In this document: positions 45,766 through 55,127 of the stretch, in pieces
How the letters are laid out: every line of letters begins with the position of its first letter
How positions within the stretch are numbered: position 1 is the stretch's first letter
Source of the DNA: Owenia fusiformis
Lineage: Eukaryota; Annelida; Polychaeta; Sabellida; Oweniidae
NCBI GenBank assembly: GCA_903813345.2
Contig: CAIIXF020000005.1
Location: 14,201,375-14,265,374, forward strand
Length of the DNA: 64,000 nucleotides
Reading direction: 5' to 3'
The notes under the pieces: generated by a model
The model's input: only the letters and a program-made list of their open reading frames with translations
The model's database searches: none
Told to the model about the DNA's origin: nothing
Program-made: the position numbers and the translations under genes

Positions 45766-48700
45766 ATGGCCGGGAAATCCGGACGGACTAAGCGCTATCC
45801 CGATTTGGTAAATATGCTCTTATTCCTGATGCAATCTTCATAAATATATGTCCCACAAATACTCTAGATAATAAGTAAGATAATGAGCTAAAAATTAGTT
45901 CAGATGGCGTTCCATTTATATGGCAATCGTAGCACAAAGTTGATCATGAAAATTTAAAGTTTTCAAGTTCCTGCGCTTGAACACATTCCACTTTTGTTGG
46001 TTCTCTATGAAGAACAATAAAGTGTTCTTGTAATCCTAGACTATTTATATGAATTTCACATTTGTTTTAAATTAGTATGGAACCAGCTGGCATTTAGGGT
46101 ATATCATTTTGAATATGTATTGTTTCTCGAAACCCTTCTTGAAAAGTTTGTTATTGAACACATTCCAATTAGTAAGGTTTCACTTTCACTATTTTTATTC
46201 ATTCAAACATTTTGTGACAAAAATATTGAAGTACATGTTTGCCTAATATAGATAGATAGCCATAACTATCAAATTTGTGAGGAATGACTACGTTACATCT
46301 GGAAACCTGGTAGTGTTATCGTGAAAGCCTGGTATAACTGTGACAATGCTATATTATATTGCAAGGCATGTCATGACTGTGGTAATGTTAAAGCCTGATA
46401 TGATCATGACAATGCTATGTTATATTGCAAGGCCTGCCATGACCGTGGTAATGTTAAAGCCTGATATAACATTTTTCATTACAGTATTCTCATGCTACTA
46501 AATGTCATTTAATATAACCATTGTCACGGTCATATTGTGCTTTAATATTACCTATTACCACGGTCGTGACAGGCCTTGAAACCATTGTCACGGTCATATC
46601 AGGCTTTAACATTACCATGGTCATGACAGGCCTTGCAACCATTGTCACGGTCATATCAGGCTTTAACATTACCACCGTTATGACAGGCCTTGCAATATAA
46701 TATATCAATGTCATGGTCATATCAGGCTTTAACATTACCATGGTCATGACATGCCTTGCAATATAATAATGCATTGTCACAGTCATATCAGGCTTTAACA
46801 TTACCATGGTCATAACAGGCCTTGCAACCATTGTCATGGTCATATCAGGCTTTAACATTACCATGGTCATAACAGGCCTTGCAACCATTGTCACGGTCAT
46901 ATCAGGCTTTAACATTACCATGGTCATGACAGGCATTGCAATATAATATAGCATTGTCACGGCTATACCAGGTATTACAATATCACTCCCACAGTCATGG
47001 CAGGATCCTTGGTCACATTAAAAACACTTAATAAGAACATGGTGTCACGGTTGTGCCAGGCATAAGTCTTGCAACAGATAGGGACTCAATCTGATTGGTT
47101 GGCTTTCACATTAACCCTTATCACTGGATTTCTTCTGTGTTTTCATTCACTTAGATAGCCCGGTATAGATTGTTTAGCTGTGACTTATTCTGTGCCAGGA
47201 CACAATAGACTATTGTCCTGGTACTCAGGGTAAACTGTAACAATTTCAGTAAGTACTTCCTATTGGATGCTGCCTAAATCAAGTTCACATTTTAGGCTTT
47301 TGATTGACTGAGACTATCTCTACATATTTCAGCGCTACAAGTTTATTCGGTCTCTTATTTCTTTGGAACACTGGCAGCGTCAAAGGCAATATCTGAAGCA
47401 AGCTGCTGACTGGACGTCAAAGGCAATTGTGTCGCTGGATCTACATGGAGAGTCAGTCAAGTCTATAAAGCAAGCCTCACAACTTGAAGGGGTGAGTTTA
47501 GTAGCACATAACATGTTATTTTCAACTAAGTACAAGTTTCACACTGGAATAGCCTGACAACGGCAAAGTCAGATACCGTTGTCACAAATGGCTGACATAA
47601 CCGTCGCTTCAACTGTTTAATCACTTGCAGGTCCTCATTTCATGAGATTTTATTGTCCCTAATTCTGTGCATGTATTAAGCTCTTGTGATAATGTATCAT
47701 ATGAAATCCCATTTTCGATCAAATTGGGTCGTTAATCGCCACAATATAGCGTCTTCAATATCGTCAATGACAACGGAATCTGATTTTGACTAATTTTAAA
47801 AGACAATGGCATATGGAAAAAATTACAGTGTCCGTTGTCCCGTATCTCAAATCTAATTGAAGCGACTGTTATGTCCGCCATTTGTGACAACGGTATCTGA
47901 CTTTACCATTGTCAGGCTATTCTGGGTTGACTTTGGGCTTCTTGCAATTTCTGACTCAAGTTAACTTTGATTGTGAACCCTATCACTCGTTGATAACATA
48001 CCTTTTATAATATTCAGATTGGGCGTCTTATTGGGTCAAGGCTGAAAGACCATGAGACTGCGGAGACATACAGTCTAGAACCACCAGCTATTGGAAAGTG
48101 TGCCAGTTCTGCATCAGCGATACTTGTGGCGATTATTAACAAGCAAGATGAGATGGTGGCCCAGGGTGCGAAGTAAGTATTTTCATCTAAACATATCTCT
48201 GACTGTCAAAGATCATCTCAAAATGACATGATGTTGTTTTCAGTTTTACGAATTTAAAGCTGAATATATTGTTACTCACGTGTTTATATCAAAGTTATTG
48301 AAATATCTGCAAATATACTTCTATGCACCATCAATCCATCTCCGAACTTTAATATATGAGATTTATACAGAAGTTCATCCTTCTTCAAAGGACTTCATTT
48401 ATGCTTAAATTCATATATATATACATATATATGTGTAAAATACCCTTGCAGCAAGGATGACAGAAGTTTGTTATAATCTCTTTAATATATTATATTTTTT
48501 TCAGTGCAGGTGACAAGCTGTGCATTGAGGAAGATGTTATAAAGGACACAGCTGCGCAGATGTGTGAAGAAACATTCATCGACACTTCCACAAATAATGG
48601 TGCTTGTTTATTTTATTTTTTTGTGAGTCGTTGCAAAATCTAGATGATTTTATTCTTCTATTGAAACATACAATGATTTGTTTATGCTTTTGTTGCTCAG

Positions 48701-50447
48701 TTTTCACAAAAAAAGTAAATCATGAAAAAATTCATGGTTGTTTCATAAATCAGATTTTCTTTATTCATACCTCAAAGATATGTAATATCAACCGAATAGC
48801 TACAATGCCCATCCTAACAATGAAATGTTTTTAAAATCCAGGGGGGTTCACATTTGACAACTATGGACCAAAATCATGTGAAATGTGCTCAGAATGGTAA
48901 AAAAACTCCCCTTCCCACTATGTGCCTGGATTTTGTCATACTGCTTCGTAGACAAAATACTTTTTTTTAGGTTTGATGTTTTCAAAAAAGAAGATCTATT
49001 AATTTTGTAAGCTCATTATGCTTAGAAACAGTTTAGGGTTACAGCCCTTTGAATATGACTTTTAAAGAAATATTAATGATTTCCAGCATTTTGTCCTGCA
49101 TGGCAAAGAATCACTGCCCTTGTTAGTAGAGGATTTGTGAAGAAGCGCCAAATGAACAGAAAGCCAGTTTATCAGCTGTTGCCATTAGGAGAGGACCTTG
49201 CAAAGAGGCTAAGGGATAAGATAAATGGTAAAAATCTGTTTATATTTTTTTTAATCAATATGTTTTTTTCATGAATACAAGCATACAGTGAATAAACAGG
49301 GTCTGGTCAAATGTTCTTCCGTCCCCATCTGTTTATGCAGTTCTGTTTGATATTATTCCATTCCCGACTTCATAAATTAAGCATGGTGAATCATATGGTG
49401 AATCATATGGGGATATAATCTGTCTGCTGATAATGAAATTGATAATAAAGCAGTTTCATGTATCCATAGTCTAAGTAGCATCCTCAAGTATTCTTGTAAA
49501 GGTGAATAAGGTGGGGGGGGGCTGAGCTGGGGAGGATATGGGGGGAATAGAGTAGATTACCAATCTAATCTTATGTAAGATTTACTTTTTATGCCGCTGC
49601 TTATACAGGACACTTGATTGTAAAACCAACTTTTGACATTTGTATCAACAGCAACAGCACAGACTGACACTAAACCCCCCTCTACAGCACAAAGGAAAAC
49701 TCCAGCTTCTAAACCAAAACCTAAGGAATCTGTTAATGCTAGTGCCACCAAACCAAAACGTGGACGGCCAAAGCCTGATGATATTAAGGTCCCAACAGCC
49801 AGAGAGAGAGATGAGGAGGCCCTGTACACCAACGACAAGGGAGAAGATGGGATTGTGCTGATTGTGGACACCCAGGAATGGGGTGGAGACAATGTTGGAC
49901 TCGGAGAGGTGACCTTCTTGATTTTTGTCACTTATGTCACGGTTGTCACCACCAAATGACAAATGTGGTGACTTATTGTTATTGTCTCCAACTTTTTGTG
50001 GACTGTGTTCAGTGGTGACATTTTGCATGTTAATGCAGAGGAAAGGCAATCTTGTTTAACTCTTTGAACTCATGGTATAACTAAACTATACTCAGCAAAA
50101 TGGAAAGTGCTAGCTCTATAATAAAGAAGACCCTCATGGCATTTTCCTGAAACATGAACCAACTTTTTTTTCATCCTACCAAATCCAAGATATATTTTTC
50201 CCAACAATCTTACATGATAAATAAACCTTAAAAAGTTGCTTGGTAATTTATAGTTTACGCTTAGCCCTAATGAGAACCCTTCTAACTAGTTATACCAATG
50301 TGGTGTATTTACAGTTGATACGTCTACTGCAGCAGCAAGGCATAGTGTATAAGACTAAGAGACTGAAATGCGGGGACTACAACTGGATCTGGAGATGTGC
50401 AGGAGAGGAGAGAACGTTGCCATTAGTGATCGAGAGAAAAAGAGCAG
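45766..50447 (+). CDS. MUS81: MUS81-like structure-specific endonuclease subunit, 5' part (7 exons)
   Basis: Exons are 45766-45807, 47333-47491, 48018-48172, 48505-48599, 49087-49227, 49652-49908 and 50315-50447. Splice sites and phases fit and give 327 residues so far. The N-terminus has a helix-hairpin-helix region (AIVSLDLHGESVKSIKQASQ, then EGIGRLIGSRLKDH). A winged-helix block follows (ITALVSRGFVKKRQMNRKPV), then a Ser/Thr/Lys linker with an AT-hook-like KRGRPKP. The ERCC4 nuclease domain begins GIVLIVDTQEWGG and reaches IERKRA, the start of the catalytic ERKxxxD motif. MUS81 with EME1 cuts stalled forks and recombination intermediates. The exon ends in a phase-1 donor. The rest of the nuclease and the second HhH are not found up to 64000, so the next intron is over 13 kb or the gene is truncated. 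Confidence 0.82.
46310..46990. repeat. About 55-65-bp minisatellite in MUS81 intron 1, orientation flips
   Basis: The right block (46510-46990) repeats 'ttgtcacggtcatatcaggc' then 'tttaacattaccatggtcat' then 'gacaggccttgcaa'. The left block (46310-46470) holds about two units in the opposite orientation (gcctgatatgatcatgacaa). The junction lies near 46480-46510. The 151-codon open frame on minus is a by-product of the repeat. Confidence 0.85.
47550..47919. mobile_element. Inverted-repeat element with about 65-bp ends
   Basis: TAGCCTGACAACGGCAAAGT on the left and TAGCCTGACAATGGTAAAGT on the complement of the right continue as inverted copies to 'acataac.gtcgcttcaa'. TA edges. It lies in MUS81-like intron 2, 58 bp past the exon end at 47491. 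Confidence 0.85.
48838..48920. repeat. End-less fragment of the CAGGCC..AGCCAGG family
   Basis: Shares 'ccaggggggttcacatttga' and 'gtgctcagaatggtaaaaaa' with 42565-42640. No termini remain. Confidence 0.5.
49946..50045 (+). repeat. Copy of the GTGGTGACATATTG interspersed repeat
   Basis: Contains 'gtggtgacttattgttattg', 'actttttgtggactgtgttc' and 'ttttgcatgttaatgc'. It starts 37 bp after the exon end at 49908. This is a shorter form, missing the middle of the 50468 copy. Confidence 0.6.
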
Positions 50448-50467
50448 GTAGCCAATACTTTAAACTA

Positions 50468-50605
50468 GTATTATGTCACCAACACAAGTGGTGACATATT
50501 GTTATAGTCTCTAACTTTTTTGTGGACGGTGTTCAGTGTTCGGTTGTTGGTGTTTGTAACAAATGGCAGGTGGTGACATTTTGCATGTTATTGCCTTGTT
50601 TACTT
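50468..50605 (+). repeat. Best copy of the GTGGTGACATATTG interspersed repeat
   Basis: Reads 'tatgtcaccaacacaagtgg', 'tgacatattgttatagtctc', 'gtggacggtgttcagtgttc', 'taacaaatggcaggtggtga' and 'ttgcatgttattgccttgtt'. A small hairpin (GTCACCA..TGGTGAC) opens it. It lies 20 bp after the last visible MUS81-like exon. Confidence 0.65.
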
Positions 50606-50635
50606 TTTATCACACCATCGGTGGGATATAGTCGT

Positions 50636-50702
50636 CATACTGGTCGTGGTCGTGATCATGGTCGTGGTCGTGGTCGTGATCGTTGTCGTGATCGTGATCA
50701 TC
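50636..50702 (+). repeat. TCGTGG/TCGTGATCG simple repeat
   Basis: About ten hexamer-like units (tggtcg, tgatcg). Both strands remain open but nothing suggests coding. Confidence 0.85.
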
Positions 50703-50724
50703 CCGCTTTTTGTCATCGCTGTTT

Positions 50725-51240
50725 AAGGAAAACTGCTCATCAGATTTTCTCCAAATTCGCAGAGATGATAGAGCATATGAAGTAGAGCTGATTAACTTTT
50801 GGGTGGCCATCTTGTTTTCTGGCGGCCATTTTGAAGGTTTTTCGAAAAATCTTGTCATCGCCATTTCAGGAAAACCGCTCATTGGATTTCCTTCAAATTT
50901 ACACAAATGATAGAGGATATCAAGTACTAGAGCTGATTAACTTTTGGGCGGCCATCTTGTTTTCTGGCAGCCATTTTGAAGATTTTTCGAAAAATCTTGT
51001 CATCGCCATTTCAGAAAATCCGCTCATCGGATTTCCTTCAAATTTTCACACATGATAGAGGATATCAAGTACTAGAGCTGATTAACTTTTGGGCGGCCAT
51101 CTTGTTTTCTGATGGCCATTTTGAAGGTTTTTCGAAAAATCTTGTCATCGCCATTTCAGGAAAACCGCTCATCGGATTTCCTTGAAATTTACACAAATGA
51201 TAGAGGATATCAAGTACTAGAGCTGATTAACTTGTTTTCT
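50725..51240 (+). repeat. 145-bp tandem repeat, about 3.5 copies
   Basis: The unit contains 'tgtcatcgccatttcaggaa', 'atgatagaggatatcaagta', 'ctagagctgattaacttttg' and 'ggcggccatcttgttttctg'. The copies are close to each other. The 'ggccattttgaa' part recalls the satellite units at 52813-54125 but the rest is different. Confidence 0.85.
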
Positions 51241-51464
51241 TGTTCTTGAAATTTGTAAACATAATAGGAGAACAGTTTTCCTGGTTCATAGTGTCTGCCT
51301 ATTTGATGGTGTGATCTTGTTCACGTCCTGTGCCTTGTTAATTTTTTTTACATTTTTTAAATTCATTAAATGTTTAATGCACCAATCATCCGTAAATGCC
51401 AAAATTCACAGGGATTAAAATTGTTTGAAAAAATTCAGTTGGTCAAAATTCCATAAAATACATG

Positions 51465-51879
51465 TACAGGGTGGTAAAAACGGAAACCCTGCATTTTCCT
51501 TATATCTTTGTCATTTTAAAACATTACTCCCTTATATTTGATATATTTGTACATCATTCAATTTCCTTCTACCCTACTGTATTTCATGACCATCAGACTG
51601 ATAGTCACAATTTTACAGCACTTTGAACAACATGGTTCACTCTATCTCTGCTATATACCCACAGGTAGGGACATTTTGGACGACATGTGAAGGTTTCCCT
51701 ACAGGGCAATAGTGGCCACTGCGGCATGTTGTTTAAAGTGCTGTAACATTGAAATAAAGTAGGCTGGTAAGAAATTGAATGATGTACTAATGTGTAAAAT
51801 ATCAGGTAGTTATTTCTTGAAATGACAAAGCTATGAGGAAAATGGTATAAGGCTTTCTAGTTTTTTTGACCACCCTGTA
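51465..51879. mobile_element. Inverted-repeat element, family TACAGGGTGG, 415 bp
   Basis: The ends TACAGGGTGGTAAAAAC and the complement of TTTTTTTGACCACCCTGTA are inverted. The match extends inward ('ttgtcatttt..acattactccc' against its complement near 51780-51840), so most of the element is a long palindrome. TA edges. Confidence 0.8.
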
Positions 51880-52056
51880 TTTAGTGCTCAGCTTTGGAGT
51901 GATCTGCCAAACATTTTCAGAGACATCACCATCCATCTCTTATTTTTAAAAGAATTTTAAAAGGAAATGTACATAAAATTACTCATAATTCTTTATTCTC
52001 TTATATCTGAATTTATACAATGAACTTTCACTCACATGGGACTCATATTTACCCCC

Positions 52057-52626
52057 CTATCACACCAAACTAGTTCTTACCCGTTCTTGCCAGTCCTACG
52101 AAAATGTCGTAAAACGGGCTCAATCTGGCTGCGGTCGGGATATATGTCTAAAATAATTAGCTACTTCGTTAATAAACAGTCTTCAATACATTAATCTCAT
52201 TCGCAGTTCGTTCAGGTCGCACCACGTCGGTGTGCAACGTAGTATAAACCGTCCCTTAGTCTAGAAGGTCATCATGACCTGATTACAGAACGGTATGGTC
52301 GCCATCGAATTTTGAATCGATTCAAAATTCTAAATCACATACCCCGTTCTGGAAAGTCCATGAAGTTCTTAAACAGACCGTTGAACGTTGTAGCTATGTT
52401 CATTCAGTTCGCACACAGTTTAAAACCGATTTGGTAACGTTTTGATGATCACCAGAAAATTTTGAGCATGCTCTAAGTGCTGGAGGACCTACTCGTTCTA
52501 GTAGTTCCATGAAGTTTGTAAACAGATCCCAAACGGTTCTTAGTGGGTTCTTAGTACGTCAAATCCGTTCGTGCACAGTTTAAGCCCGTTTTCGAGAACG
52601 TAGTGAGAACTAGTTTGGTGTGATAG
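52057..52626. mobile_element. Inverted-repeat element, CTATCACACCAAACTAG ends, 570 bp
   Basis: CTATCACACCAAACTAGTTC occurs at the left and, complemented, at the right. The interior is less AT-rich than its surroundings and rich in 'cgttct' and 'gttcgt' motifs on both strands. There is no open frame of note. Confidence 0.8.
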
Positions 52627-52812
52627 TAGGGTTATGAGTTCTTTCACATATAACATATTTACAGCGGTTTCCTAGCATCATTTACTTTATGAATTTATTT
52701 GAAATTTTATAATCAGAAATACACATATACACTCAAAAACATAAAACATGGGTTAAATATTTTTTCCATATATCATGAAGCTCTTTACATTGTTAGGACA
52801 TTAAAAAGCTAT

Positions 52813-54125
52813 TTATTATTATCCCATCGAACGAAGTTCGGAGGGATATAGGGAACGCCTCCGTCCGTCCGTCCGTCCGTACGTACGTCCGTCCGTCCGT
52901 CCGTACGTACGTCTGTCCGTCCGTACGTACGTCCGTCCGTCCGTCTGTCCGGGCAATAACTCAAATACCGTTGGCCCGATTTTATTCATATTTTGTACAC
53001 ATATACCCTATGGGGGTAGAAGTTCTGCTCGAAAGCCGATTTTCAAAATGGCCGCTCATTTAAAAATTGCGGCCATTTTAGTGCCGATTTTACAGTAATT
53101 TAGGTGCAATATGTAAAACTGTAATAGCAATATGTTTTAAATGTAAAAAAAACTATATAGGACATTAATAAAGCTAGAAATGTAGATATTAAAAAAGCAC
53201 ATGGCAGCCATCTTGAAAAATGGCGGCCTTTACTCGTTATTTTACGATTTTTGCTGTAACTCGAAAAGTAGTGGAGCGATATTGTTCATATTTGGTATGT
53301 GAATACTATAAGCATGGTACACTGTCTAAAGACACTTTTGGTAGAAGGCGGCCATTTTGAAAAATGGCGGACATTTTGAAAAATGGCCGCCGTTTTAACT
53401 TATTTTACTAAAACTCGAAAAGTAGTGGAGCGATTTTGTTCATATTTGGTACGTGAATACGTATAAGAATGGCACACTGTCTAATGACACTTTTGGTAGA
53501 GGGCGGTCATTTTTCAAAATTGCCGCCATTTTAACGTATTTTACTATAACTCGAAAAGTAGTGGAGCGATTTTGTTCATATTTGGTATGTGAATACTGTA
53601 AGCATGGCACACTGTCTAATGACACTTTTGGTAGAAGGCGGCCATTTTGAAAAATGGCGGACATTTTGAAAAATGGCTGCCATTTTAACTTATTTTACTA
53701 TAACTCGAAAAGTAGTTGAGCGATTTTGTTCATATTTGGTACGTGAATACGTATAAGCATGGCACACTGTCTAATGACACTTTTGGTAGAAGGCGGCTAT
53801 TTTTCAAAATGGCCGCCATTTTAACGCATTTTACTATAACTCGAAAAGTAGTGGAGCGATTTTGTTCATATTTGGTATGTGAATACTATAAGCATGGCAC
53901 ACTGTCTAATGAGACTTTTGGTAGAAGGCGGCCATTTTTCAAAATGGCCACCATTTTAACATATTTTACTATAACTCGAAAAGTAGTAGAGCGATTTTGT
54001 TCATATTTGGTATGTGAATATTATAAGCATGGCACACTGTCTAATGACACTTTTGGTAGAAGGTGCCCCTTTTGAAAAATGTTCGATGGGATTCGCTAGG
54101 CTTTGGCGTTGCCGTTGTTCTGGTT
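52813..54125 (+). repeat. Long copy B of the ATCCCATCGAAC satellite-bearing family
   Basis: Starts 'ttatcccatcgaacgaagtt', then a long CCGT/ACGT microsatellite (52861-52945), then about five units with 'gtggagcgattttgttcata', 'agcatggcacactgtctaat' and 'aatggcggccatt' palindromes. It ends 'gttcgatgggattcgctagg' and 'gccgttgttctgg'. Structure and sequence closely match copy A (39870-41146) in the opposite orientation. The open frames inside are not supported as genes. Confidence 0.85.
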
Positions 54126-55127
54126 GTTTAATGTGACCGCCATGTAAAATACACTTCAAAAATCACAATTATTGCTTGTATATACAATAAAACCTGTGTA
54201 CATTGAATACATTTGGAGCCACAAAAATGTTACCTATAAGGTGTGCAAAGAGAGTCTTTTATATACAGTATGTAAAACACACTTCAAAAATCACAATTAT
54301 TGCTTGTATATACAATAAAACCTTTGTACATTGAATAAATTTGGAGCCACAAAAATGTTACCTATAAGGTGTACGAAGAGAGTCTTTTATATACAGTTGG
54401 AAGTATATATTACATTCAGAGAAAGTATGCATGCAAGAACTTTTCACAAGGATAGGCTAATTCATTGTAGTTCAAATTTTAACATATTTTGAATACTGTA
54501 GTTACTTAGAACATGGTATTGATGGAAACATGGCCCTCTTCTCCCTTCGACCCCCTCCTGTCAGTGCTTAATGCTTCATGGAAGTATCTCTTCAGGGCCC
54601 CTATGTCCTGTGAAAGTATGTCTTTAAGAGGTCATTGCCCCTGCAAACATAATGCCACTATCTGGTGCTTTATCAGAATTAAAACTATTATCAATTGAGT
54701 TTTTTTATCGCACTTTTTCAAAGTGCTATATTATCATGGTATTTTGTTAATGGGGATGCATGTATCCATTTGTGTGAATGGATTGATTAGATCTGATACC
54801 ATGTAGTTTAGAAATTATATGAGATAATCTGTGGCTCACTGTTGAGTCACTATAATGGCTCAATGTCTCCTTCAGGCATCCATTGACCATGAACTAAGAT
54901 TAAATAACTAATAATATCACAATAAGTACACCTTTCATGTTAAACATAGTCTTAATAATATAGAATCATTTCTTTTCGTATTTGCACTTCATATTCATAA
55001 AATGAGTGTTGTGCTGATGTAACCTGTACATAATCCCATCAAACAACTTTTGAGGGGGATATAAAGAAGCTGTCCATCCATTGTCTTTAGACTGGACTCA
55101 CTCGGTATCTTTTGTCATTTGCTCAAT
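54126..55127. other. Intergenic DNA with a 127-bp tandem duplication and a repeat relic
   Basis: Two copies of a 127-bp unit ('cacttcaaaaatcacaatta' to 'agagtcttttatatacag') lie at about 54148-54270 and 54275-54400. A worn terminus of the satellite-bearing family ('aatcccatcaaacaactttt') lies at 55032-55085. The right end should include the 3' UTR of the EGF gene. No gene is recognised. Confidence 0.6.

Noticed and set aside
46505-46960. 151-codon minus frame with repeated TMVMLKPDMT
   Set aside because: By-product of the minisatellite in intron 1 of the MUS81-like gene. No start context, splice site or second exon supports it.
49557-50049. 124- and 134-codon minus frames
   Set aside because: Antisense to the Ser/Thr/Lys linker exon of the MUS81-like gene and the following repeat; no domain content.
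53716-54075. 119-codon plus frame (KHGTLSNDTFGRRRPFF repeats)
   Set aside because: The frame follows the satellite units and appears in every copy of the repeat with breaks. Nothing shows selection for protein.
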